Assembly (NCBI GenBank): GCA_963971405.1
Contig: OZ020489.1
Span: 24,888,290-24,952,289, forward strand
Length of the DNA stretch: 64,000 bases
From: Psococerastis gibbosa
Taxonomy: Eukaryota > Arthropoda > Insecta > Psocodea > Psocidae
Direction: 5' to 3'
The translations under genes were made by a program, and so were the position numbers. Below, one piece after another: positions 47,201 to 60,100 of this stretch. The notes under the pieces are model-generated. The model saw nothing but the letters and a program-made list of their open reading frames with translations, was not told the DNA's origin and did no database searches. Numbering within the stretch: the stretch's first letter is position 1; the number at the start of each line of letters is the position of its first letter.

Positions 47201-50200
47201 CTGTCATAAGTTATGAAGAAAAACCTAGGGAACACTGGTTGTTTGACTATCCAGCGCAAGTCTCCCTCTGTGGTACGCAAATCTGGTGGACAACTGAAGT
47301 CAACATAGCTTTTTCAAGACTGGAAGAAGGCTATGAGAACGCCTTAAAAGATTATCAAAAGAAACAAGTAAGCTATGAGATTCTTATTTCACAGCATAGA
47401 TTTATTTGCAACTGCTATTCTCAATCGACAGATATTCCAGACATGTACATTAATATGTGAATACTGTATACAGTTCTTCTGAGGTCATAATATCAACGAT
47501 TGGTTGGCAGGAACTCCCTAAATTTCTCTTCAGTTCTTGGTTCTCTTCTTCTGGTCTTCTTCTTTTCCTTAAGCTTATTCTGCTGAATTATAGTATTATT
47601 GTAATAAAGGTGATTTTTTATCATTTAGATTTATCAACTTAGCACGTTGATTTCACTTCTTCTTGGGGAGTTGACCAAACAAGATCGCCAGAAAATTATG
47701 ACAATTTGCACTATTGATGTCCACTCTCGTGATGTGGTTACCAAGTTGATACAAAGTAAAGTGGAGAGCAGCACGGAGTTTCAATGGCAATCTCAATTGC
47801 GCCACAGGTCAGCATTTTAGATTTCATTATTAATTTGAATAGACCGTAGTTTAAAATTAATTGCCTTTATTTTTAAATTGCAACTTACACAATTTTCATA
47901 ACCCTACATGAATTTCAAAGCCTTGCGTTCCCTAAAAGTTTTCCACATAAAATTCAACAAACTAAAGAAATTGACCAATAATTAATAAATATAATGGAGC
48001 CACCAAGGTACAACCTTCGAAGTCTACGCAGCGCCACTAAAGATGTCGACCACAGATGTTGAAGAAACGTTTGAAAATCACTTTCATTTCGACCACAGGC
48101 CATCGGCCCGGATTCTACTGGTTCTTCAATAAGTATAATGTTGGTTGCAGATGGGATGACGGTGAAAAGGACTGTTTTGCTAATATTTGCGACGCCGAGT
48201 TCCGCTATTGCCATGAATATCTGGGAAATACGCCTCGTCTCGTAATAACGCCTTTAACTGACCGATGCTACATTACACTTACACAGGTACACAACAACTT
48301 ATTGAAAGGCAATTATTTATAAGCTATTTTAGTTTATTACTTTATTAGTTGATTCATAATATGGTAAGAGGTGATATTTGATTATTTATACATATATATT
48401 TATATTTGCCTCCCCGAATATCATATTAGAACTGAAAAGGCGTCGAATCCAATGGGTGGGTCATGTGCACCGTATGCTGGTTTTTGAAGACACCTTAAAC
48501 CACCCTAGGCGGCCCGGTAGACCAAGGCTCAGATGGATGGACCAAGTACTAGAAGATGTGCACGCCACCAAAACTGGAAGCTAGCGGCGTAAGATCGTCC
48601 GAGATGGTGTGGTGTAGTGGCAGCGGCCAAAAGACAAAAGTCCCCCGGGCTGGATGCGTCTACCTAAGTCAAGTTGAGTCAGGTGATATTTGAGGTGGTT
48701 GAATATGTAATTTGACTAAATATTGTATTGCAGAGTCTTCATTTGGTGATGGGTGGTGGTCCGGCTGGCCCTGCAGGAACAGGAAAGACGGAAACTACGA
48801 AAGACTTAGGTAAATCAAGTTTTGGATATGTCTTGAGTTCTAAATAGGAGAGATGGAACTTTCGCTCCCACCTAAAATTTCTGGGGTCTCCTGCCACGTC
48901 TGGCTGGTCAAAGCAGACGTGACAGGTGAGTCCAGAAATTCAATTATATATTTTTGGCCTATATGTGGTTGCGGCTACATCCCTACTACTATTAGCCTCG
49001 GCAGAACTGTTCGTTGTTAGGCTTAAATTACTGCGTTAATTTGCATATATGAAAGGCCTTTCTACGACTAGCCTGAAGTGCTGTATCTGATAATATTAGG
49101 TATATCTATATAATATAATGTTTGGCATTTACTGTATCAACATTTGGTGAGACCCCTGATACTGCACTGAACTGCATTGAGATGAGGTACCTGGTCAGGT
49201 GTCTGTTTGGATTTTGTCTTTAAGCATGCAATGAGTTAGGTGTTCTTCATTTCAATCTTCCAAGCAACTCATAATAGTAAGTTACATAATTACATACCGT
49301 AATTAATATTGAATGAAAAATTCCACCTTCTTTGCAGGCCGCGCAATAGGCATAATGGTTTATGTGTTCAACTGCTCAGAGCAAATGGACTACAAGTCGT
49401 GTGGCAATATCTACAAAGGATTGGCTCAGACTGGTGCCTGGGGCTGTTTCGATGAATTCAACCGAATTTCGGTTGAAGTGCTTTCTGTTGTAGCTGTTCA
49501 AGTTAAGTCGGTGCAGGTGAGTGTACATTAGCCCAACTGGATTTAATCTAATAAGAGTCCATGTAAATAATGAGCTATAAAATTTCAAGTTGTTGAACTG
49601 GCAGGTACGATGGCTGTGGTTGGGTGTCACTAATGAGAAACTAGATTCATACCCGAACTTGAATAAATCATGCTTACGCCTGTTACATTGTGTCAATAGT
49701 AGTCTTGTCTTGTCCATTATCGCGTGTGGCCTTTGTGGGTTGCCATCGACGACATTTACCTGACGTACCAGTTTGCTGATGGTCAAAAATCATTTCCGAA
49801 ACCCGTAGGGTCGTTGGCGGTAGCCTAGGTCCATTCCATCAGGACATAATTACTAAGAAATTATCAGGAATCCTGCTTGACTTTATGCAAACCCTAAGAC
49901 TCTTTTGTAACATAGCCACTTAGTAGTAGTAGTAGTAGTGTTCGTCGAGTTAATAACGACTTAGGCCTCATATTTGGCCCCATAGAGCGACCCCGACTTG
50001 ACTGTCCTACGCCAGCCCATAGGACAGTGGACCTCGTGATTATAGTGGATTCCGAACCACTGGGGAACTCAGTGAAGTCACACGATTAGTTCGGAGGTGA
50101 CCAGGACAAGTCCTACCATGTTTCCCTACCGGCACTGTGCACACGACCAAGTTATCTGGAGCTTTGAACCTGCTCTGGGTCGCTGAATTCAACTTGGTAC

Positions 50201-53200
50201 GACGGCCGGTCTAAACCATTTCCGAAAGTCCAAAGGGTCGTTGGCGGTAGCCTAGGTCCATTCCATCAGCACATAATTACTAAGAAATTATCAGGAATCC
50301 TGCTTGACTTTATGCGAACCCTAAGACTCTTTTGTAACTTAGCCACTTACTTCAGAAATTAATTTTACTGTCCTTAATGCGTATAGCCTAAATGCATCGT
50401 GACTTACTTCTTAATTAAACCACCGCATAGGAGTGAAAAATCCAATTCAAATGACTACTTGTATGCCTAGATTAGATTAGATTAGATTAAAGTTAGGTCG
50501 TTTGACCCTGGTGGGCCTTGCGAATCGCTTTGACCTTAAGATCTATTGCGATTTCCCGATCTTGTTAGTCCCAATCTGTGATGGTGTTCCTTATGAACTT
50601 GACCACACTTCTTGGTGCTAGTTTGCACACTTCCACTGGATCTAGGAACCGGGAGTCGGTGGCTACTTGGCGTCGGTAGGAGATGGCCGGGCAGTCGCAT
50701 AGTACGTGCTCCGCAGTCTCAGTGGCTTCCTTGCAGAAGCGACATGTGTCCTCAGTCACTTTTCCCATGTTTTTCAGGTGATAATTCACCGGGCAGTGTC
50801 CTGTGAGGATTCTCAGATCTAGTTTGCTGAGCTTGAGTGCCTTCTTTGTGAAGTTTTGTGAGTAGGAAAGGAACAGTTTGGCCTGTCTTTGCCCTGGGGT
50901 TGACTTCCAGTAACTGGTTTTCCTTTTCTCTTCCCAATGCTGGATCATCATGCGCTGATGATTTTTGGGAAAGGCGCAGAAGGGTTCAGGCCCCACGAAC
51001 GATGCAGCGCCTCCTTTCTTGGCGAGCGTGTCTGCTTCTTCGTTTCCGGGCACCCCACTGTGGCCTTTTACCCACATTAGAGTTACCTTATTGGTATCAG
51101 CTAACGTGTTCAGGGCAAGCGTGCATTCCCAGACCAGCTTCGATTCGATGCGATTCGATGCGAGTGCAAGTAGAGATGCTTTGCTGTCAGTACGGATATA
51201 TATTTTTGCGTTGCGGTAGCTGCGCATCAGACAGTGCTCAGCGCAGGACCGGATCGCATGGACTTCGGCTTGGAAAACACTGGGGTGTGATCCCATGGGG
51301 ATGGCTAGTTGCAGCCGTGGCCCGAATACTCCTGCGCCAGTGTCACCATTGTCCATCTTTGACCCGTCCGTATAGTACACGAGTGAGCCTCTTGGGAAGA
51401 AGGTATCTTCCTCGGCCCCCATGTTGTCGGCTGTAACAGAGAATTTCTTTTGAAATTGGTATTTGGGCTGCATTTCATCTGTGAGCTCATCAATCGGTAC
51501 CTCGTACTTATTTAAGATCCTTAGGTGCCCCGTGATATCACCAGGTTTAAGGCAGTGCCCCTTTTTTATTTTTATTGCTCCTTTCGCCGCCTCACTTTCT
51601 ATGAACATTGGTAAGGGAGGCAGGTTAAGTATAACCTGCATGGCTACTGTGGGGCAGGAGCGCGATGCTCCGGTGATGGCCAGACATGCTGTCCTCTGGA
51701 GTCTGGTCAGAATGGTCTCACCTACCTTCTGTTCGAGTTTGGGCCACCAGATTAGCGACGCATAGCTAACAATTGGCCAAACTATGGACCTGTAGATCCA
51801 GTCCACTATCTTGGGTTTTAGTCCCCATTTTCTCCCAACCATCCTACTTGTGAGGAACAACGCACTTCGGGCCTTGTTGACTACCTGCTCGAGATGCAGG
51901 CTCCAAGTAAGTTTTTGGTCGAGTACCACACCAAGGTATTTCGTGTTGTTGGTGAAGGACAGCTCTACCCCCCCTAACTTGGGAGCTTTGAGCGTGGTTT
52001 TTGTCCTTCTGGTAAACGGTATGAGAGTTACTTGTATGCCTAACTCACTCTTAACTAGATGACACCTAGCCTGAAGTTAGAAATTCAATTTCATAGTAAT
52101 ATTGACGATTAGGTGCGTGCTGTCGCTGTGGCAATCTTTCAATGTTTATATCGTGGAAACGGGTAATTTCGGTTAAAATTGGTTATTTGGAATCCAGAGA
52201 TAGTGACATTTGCTTATTATATGAAGACTGGGGATGGGAGGTAGTTGCTACTTGCTGTTGCTACTTGCTAGTAATTCGTCTCGTGGACGTAAGCAGAACT
52301 CTACTTCCTTAGCAAGTACCAACCTCATCGAATCTTCTTAACGATAATAAGCAAATTACTACCAATCCCAAATAACTCGGTTCCACAATAGGTATACTGT
52401 TACAATATAATATGGGTCTGGGTTCCAAAACAGATGGTCGTGTTTTTCTGCTTTAGGATGCCATCCGTGACAAAAAGGCCATGTTTAATTTCATGGGAGA
52501 AATGATCCAACTGACGCCCACAGTCGGCATATTTATTACAATGAACCCTGGCTATGCTGGTCGCACTGAACTACCTGAAAACCTAAAAGCTTTATTTAGG
52601 TAAGCATTTGCATTTTTGTAGGTTTTGAAATTCAGTTCCTGAATTTGGCAGTTCCCTGCTGTGCATCGTTATGCTTACAAACATGTAACGCATCCTTGCG
52701 ATATGGTGATAATTGATTTTTTAATAAGTATCCAAAAGCAATCTTAATATTCCATTAATGTTATGGGTAGCCTGAAAATTGTACAAATGAAAGTCAGGAT
52801 GTTTTCAACGTTGCTGCTTTGTTTCAGACCATGTGCCATGGTAGTTCCTGATTTCGAGCTAATCTGTGAAATTATGCTGGTGGCTGAAGGATTTCAAGAT
52901 GCCAAGATTTTGGCGCGAAAATTTATCACCCTTTATACCTTATGCAAGGAGCTTTTATCTAAACAGGATCACTATGATTGGGGCTTAAGGGCTATCAAAT
53001 CTGTTCTAGTCGTTGCCGGTTCACTGAAGGTAGGCTATCAGACGAATTTAGTGCCGGATTAATCATGAGATCATGGCCTCAAGGCCTCTAAAAACGGCCC
53101 CCAAATAGGGAAAGCGGGCTACCCCTAAAAGCCCCTACTATGGAACATAGAAAAACTATTTTATTTCTATGTGAATTTGTCCATTAGGGGGTCTCAAGGC

Positions 53201-54096
53201 CTCCAAAAAGGATAATCCGGCACCGGCTGTATTGTTATGTTAGAAAAAAAAATTTAAGTTGACTTATTATTGTATAATTTTGCATGCAATAAAATGAGGG
53301 CCTCAATTTATTGGACAGTTCACTGGTGTTTTAGAGGGGAGACCCAGGGAGACCCGAAGAAGAAGTGCTGATGAGAGCACTTCGGGACTTCAACATTCCT
53401 AAGGTTATCACCGATGACGTGCCCGTGTTCATGGGTCTCATTGGCGATCTGTTCCCAGCCCTGGACGTGCCTCGAAAACGCGACATGGAGCTGGAACGCA
53501 CTGTAAAGCAAGCAGCGCTGGACTTGCTTCTTCAGCCTGAAGATAACTTCATTTTGAAGGTAGGTATTAGGGGAAATCCGTTGCAGGAGAAATGGGGTAT
53601 GTCCCATGTCTCATGTATTGCCTTTGAGTGGCCTATTAATGACAAAGACACTGTCTAAATAGTAAAGCTGAGATATGGTTTTGAACTGGATCTTACAGCC
53701 ATAACATTGAAAAATGTCAGTCAATTTGGATAAAAAAGGCGACTCCGACAGACCTCTTGACAATTGAAATCCGAACGGCAATCGCACACTTTAGGATAGG
53801 ACATAATATGACCTCCGGATTAAATTGTACAACGGTGTACCGTACTTACCTGGCTAAGGGAATGGCCTACAAAGGTTGAGAGAATGACAAAATTTTAAGA
53901 ATAGTCCTAACAACACCTTAAACAGTTTTATCCTATTTTTGCTCGTCAAATTTAAAAAGTGACATTAAGTATTTCTAAATTAATAATTAGGCACAGCCTG
54001 TCATGACTACGATACCTATTTAAATCACCAATGTAGCAAACCGAAAATAACCAAATTGAGTTTCACAATTAAAAAGTATCGCCCCCGGGTGGGCTC

Positions 54097-54133
<37 letters not shown>

Positions 54134-57100
54134 GCCAATTGCGCCACGGAGGCCTGTGTTGGCGGAGTCCATTTCAGTGTGTTATCAGATTAATTTAATT
54201 GTAGGATAATGGCTGATCGGTGACGTGCAATGACAAGATTAACGCTATGAATATGTATGAACATGAACGCATCTATCTGCCTGACTTTTCAAATAAGCCC
54301 ACATAATTCGAAACATGCTCCCTTTTCCATGTCGTTGATTTCTGCTCATTTCAATTTAAAAAAAAAGTTACATCTACTCTGTACTGTCAGGTGTCCGAGG
54401 CTACATTAAATACAATAAAATACAATTTGTCGGAGGATGCGGTTGTAATTAATATAATATAACATAAGCCTTATCTTACTGAAACTAGGTACATGTCTTC
54501 TTCCTTTGATGGCCAGCATTGTTATGATTTAATCCCTTAATTGCTTCTATCTCCTTAGCACGGTCAGGCCCTCTTGCCCCAGATTTCATCACTATGCTTA
54601 TGTAAACATACAGTCGGCTGAGAGGCAAGACTATAGACGAAATAAAGTCTTCTGTTAACAATTTATGCATATTTATATTTTTATTATTTTATTATCGCTT
54701 GTAGCCACATGTAGGTTGACATCGAGTACGTGTACTAGCTTCCCTGTGGCCAAAAATTCTTGCGGGAAAAACACAAATAATGTCCGAAAATCTATGAGGT
54801 CGTTGGTACGGCAAGATTCAAATACTACTAGTATAGTACTACTAGTATGATTATTGTGATGGGTATCTTACTGTACCTTAATTATATTTCGTGTAAAATT
54901 TACTTTCGTTTGATAAAGCAGTAATTATAGGCCTATACGTAACTATTTTTACTATTAACTTGCAGGTTATACAGTTAGAAGAACTGTTAGAAGTCCGTCA
55001 TTCGGTTTTCGTTGTTGGTAGCGCGGGAACGGGGAAAACGCAGGTCTGGAAAACGTTACACAAGACTTATCACAATATGAAGAAAAAACCCATTTTCAAT
55101 GACCTCAACCCTAAAGCTGTCACGAATGACGAGCTTTTTGGCATAATTAATCCCGCTACTAGAGAGTGGAAAGATGGTGAGTAGCGGAGGGCATGTAATG
55201 CAGGCGGTCCCGGGCTTTCCTAGTTGTGTGTAAGAGAGTGCTTAGCAATAGATCAAAAGTCAATATTTATTTATTTATATTTGGTCCGTTTCATCTTGGG
55301 GCATGTGTATGTATGCCGACAGTCGTACAGTGTGAAAACAATTATGCACCAGTAATGTCCGAGAACACTGCTCTGTGGGGTTTCCCCACTCAGCCAGACT
55401 ACCCAAAATTTCTACTGTTTTATCCTATGGAATAGATTAATTGATTAATATTTACAGTACGTACTACTAATTTTCACATTAGCACTGTTAACTAAGCGAG
55501 TTGGGGGCTCAAAGGTTGAACCGGCACACATAGTTTTGTTATTATTTCCAGGACTTTTCTCAGTACTTATGCGAGAGCAGGCTAATATGGGAGGAGACAA
55601 TCCGAAGTGGATTGTTCTTGACGGAGATATCGATCCCATGTGGATTGAGTCTTTGAACACAGTCATGGATGATAACAAGGTACAATGGTAACAAGGTTAG
55701 CACAGTAGCACTTGATTCGAACCCGAACTTGGTCAAACTCACGCCAGTTATATTCTGACCATGATAAACAAATAAATAAGCATTTATTTTCAAACAGAGA
55801 AAGTCCAATAATATGCGAATCTTAACTTAACTTATGCTTATCTTAAATTACATGTTGATTCATAACTATTATAAAATTGCAATTATAATTATAAGCAGTA
55901 TACATCTATTTGACAATCTAGATAAGCATGTCTTAGCTTGTCATTTGTCGTATGTAGCCGGTGTAGGTTCACCTTGAGGACTTGTACCAGTTTACCAGTG
56001 ACCAAAGTTCACAGGAACCCTTCCAATCCTTACTTACTTCGCGTGTCCTGGTAAAAAGTAAATACGCATTAATGGATTGGCAAAAATTGAAAATGTCTTC
56101 TCAGAGTTTTGTCAAGATTAGCTTTGTTGTTGGTCGTCTTGGTCTAAAATTTGGTTTGCTAAGTTTGTGGTGCTAACTTCGCTCTAATACTGATGTAATT
56201 ATCAAACTTGTTATTTACCCTCGATCTGCATACGGTACCTAAATTCAAATTACAAAACTGCATTTTAACAAATAAATAAAAATTAACTGACGGTATGTGC
56301 CATATGCTCAACATCCGTGACAGCAAATATTGGTTTCAGGTTCTCACGCTAGCCAGTAACGAGCGCATAGCCTTGACGCCTGCCATGAGGCTCCTCTTTG
56401 AAATATCAAATTTACGAACAGCTACGCCTGCAACAGTATCCAGGGCTGGAATCCTCTACATCAATCCCCAAGATCTAGGATGGAACCCGTAAGGCGGCGT
56501 TTCCACCGACCTCGTTTGTGATAGCTACCGTGATATTGACGTGGTAGCAGACATTTTTAGACTGTCTTTAATGTCTGCTACCATGTCAATATCACGGTAG
56601 CTATCACAAACGAGGTCGGTGGAAACGCCACCTAAGTAATATTTTCTTCAGGTTGAATGTTTTTTCCTTTTTATTTTTTACCTGAGAGCAACATAGGCAC
56701 CATGTTTTAGCTAGTTTTTCCTAACACCTCTTACTTTGTCTCTGCAATATTTATCATCAGTATTGGAAATAATTTAGGCTCACGACTACCAAGTCTGGGA
56801 CTCCAAGTCAAAGAGCAAGTCCTGACCAAATAGAGGTTCAGGGCATGTCCAAGTGTAATAGGATTCTGAACCTGAGACTTGTGTCTCAGTGCTGCCCGCT
56901 GAACTACTGTTTGTCAGACGTCGCATAAGCTTATATATCTATTTCTTATTTTCTTTAGGTATGTAACCAGCTGGATTGAAACTCGTCAGCATACTTCTGA
57001 GAAATCAAACCTTGTCATTCTTTTCGATAAATATATTCCATCCTGCCTCGAAAATGTTCGAGTGCGATTCAAGAAGATTACCGGTGTAGTAGAGATAGCT

Positions 57101-60100
57101 CACATAGAAATGCTTTGTCATCTTCTCGACTGTCTTCTTACGCCACAAAATACTCCGCCAGACTGCCCGAAAGAATGGCAAGATATGTATTTCGTCTTTG
57201 GCTGTGTTTGGGCTTTCGGAGCAGCCATGTTCTTAGACCAGGTAAGAGTTAGCCTAAATTCTATTCCTCTTCTCTTATTGCTAGGTCCAAACCGGTCGGG
57301 TTTCTGGTTACCCTCTTACTGCGGCCTTTGGATTATTGTAACCTATAGCCTCCTATTATAATCTGAAGTTTCACATTGTTTCCTTCTGGTTAGCCCCTGA
57401 ACCACTCAACAACTGCTTCACAAACCTGGCAACTCCCATCAGACCTGCAAGGGTTTCTGCACATTTTGATAGGTTTTTTGGCAGCCTCTATCATGTACAT
57501 GGCCATTGAGACCATCGAAATAGCAACACAGTGTTCAGATTGTTCTCTTTGACAAGTTGCTTCATCTCACATACCATTGTGTTTACACAAGCTTCAGGCT
57601 GTCAAATAAATGAAGAAAAGTGGAAAAGTTGTTACCTACTCGCCCCTATTTTATTTTTACATTGCAGTATAATTGTTTATTTGCTTAGTTACCGTACCTT
57701 AATTTGCGATGGATATATCAATTAAAAAATTTACGTTAGGTACCTACCCCTGGCTTTGATTAATATGACTAGACTAGAATATGACTAGACTAGAATATGA
57801 GTAGACTAATATAAGGTGACTTATGAAAACTATGAGAACGGTATGTATTTAGGAGATTTTTTATGGTGTCCGTCCTGTGCTTGGAGAAAAGTAGTCTCAC
57901 TCGACTGCCCTGTTTCGCGACCCAGTGATACGATTTAAGCACTGATCTTGAAACATGGCAGCAGAGTGAGGTTGCGATTGCTACTTACCTGTTGGCCGGC
58001 AGGTAAGAGAACATCAGTAGCCTACTTCATCTTAACTTGCTTCATGCATTTTTTTTTTGCTGTACTGCTCGCTATTATGTGCACTGCATATCGATATCCA
58101 CATTATATTTTGCATACACTTACTTTTTTTATTCATTAATGTAGCTTGAACTAGTACGTTACCTGTACGCAAAGTTTCAAAGATTTTTCATGACGAGAGT
58201 AGTCTACATCCAACCAGTATTATGCCCATTTAGTAATCAGTACTTCGATACTTAATTATTATTTTTTATTTTTTAGACGGTCGACTATAGAGTAGAGTTC
58301 ACCAAGTGGTGGGTTAATGAATTCAAGAGCGTGAAATTTCCACAGCAAGGCACTGTTTTCGACTACTACATCGATTCAGAGACTAAACAGTTTGTACCTT
58401 GGACTGAAAAGGTGCCTAAATTTGAATTAGATCCAGACATTCCATTGCAGGTTAGTAACAAACAGTCATTTTTCCTAGTTTTTTCTTTAGGCGAAATATT
58501 TCCAAATTAGATAACAATTATCCATAATTGTTGTAATTATTATTTAATAATGGCCTATTTTATACCTTTCAGGCAGCTTTGGTTCATACTTCAGAATCTA
58601 TCCGTATAAGATACTTCTTAGACATGCTGATGGAGAGGAAGCATCCCGTCATGCTGGTTGGTAACGCAGGATGTGGCAAAACAGTTCTTGTTGGTGAAAA
58701 GTTGGCCGCCTTGTCAGAAGCCTACGCCGTCACCAATATACCGTTCAATTTTTATACAACATCGGAAATGCTCCAGAAGATACTCGAGAAACCACTGGAG
58801 AAAAAGGCGGGGCGAAATTTCGGTCCGCCGGGAAATAAAACCATGATCTACTTTCTAGATGATTTGAATATGTCTGAGGTAGGCTTTCAAATCAAATCAA
58901 AATCATATCAATAATCAGTGGTTGTAAAAATAGCGATTGAGAGAGGGCGAGGAGTGGACTGTAATTAAATGCAATTGGAAAACCCTTTCGGCTCTGGCCG
59001 ATCATGTGAAGTGAGATTTCTTGCAAGCGCAGACCCCGGTTTCACGGGACGGTGGTTTCTTCTTCTATTGTAAATGATATCATATTGCTATGCAGATCAA
59101 ATTTCGTACTACCCCCGACCCCGCTTTTCTTCTAAGCTAGGCTAATAAAAATCGAATAAACAAAGCGTTCCAAAGGTCATCCAATCGTGGTCGGGTAGGA
59201 ATTACTTCTTACTTCTTAGTAAATAGCTTCCAGCTCAGGTGATTCCTAAACTAGTTCTGAGGCTTCTTGTATGCATTCCAGGTAGATCCTTTTGGAACAG
59301 TTCAGCCTCATACTCTGATTCGCGAGCATTTGGATTACAGCCACTGGTACGACAGAACTAAATTGACGCTGAAGGAGATTCATAACTGTCAGTATGTGTC
59401 ATGCATGAATCCTACTGCTGGGAGTTTTACAATCAATCCCAGACTACAGAGGCACTTTTGTGTTTTTGCTATGAGGTGAGTTTTATAATGAAATATTGCA
59501 AAATATTTGGAACGCATTGTAAAATAAAGAACCTGTACGAATGAACCCGTACATGCTCTCCTATTTATCTATTGACTAGTATAGATACTGTAACAAATAG
59601 AATAGTTCCATAGTACCTAACCGGCCGCCGTACCAAGTTGAATCCAGAGGACCAGAGTAGGTTCAAAGCTGCAGATAACTTGGTCGTGTGCACAGTGCCG
59701 GTAGGGAAACATGGTAGAACTTGTCCTGGTCACCTCCGAACTAATCGTGTGACTTCACTGTGTTTCCCAAGTGGTTCGGAATCCACTACAATCAGGAGGT
59801 CCACTGTCCTATGGGCTGGCGTAGGACAGTCAAGTCGGGGTCGCTCTATGGGCCCAAATTTGAGGCCTAAGTCGTTATTAACCCGACGAACCCTACTACT
59901 ACTACTACTACTACTCCATAGTATCTATAATTGTCAGATGGTTAAATTGAGGATCCTTCGATTTTCCTTAGAACTTCGACATAATAAAAATAAAAGTAAT
60001 GACTTACACAAAATAAAAACAATTATAGTACATTATTATGCGTAATGTGTGTGTATGTAGCAGAAATAGATATAAACACTAACTTGGATCAACAGTTTTT

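Noticed and set aside
50565-52028. Endogenous retrovirus RNase H/integrase
   Set aside because: RT end, RNase H and a CCHC-like tail without integrase or LTRs, with a target duplication and 3' microsatellite tail, fit a non-LTR element.
50612-52062. + strand frames over the RNase H LINE
   Set aside because: Antisense shadows of the - strand retrotransposon ORF.
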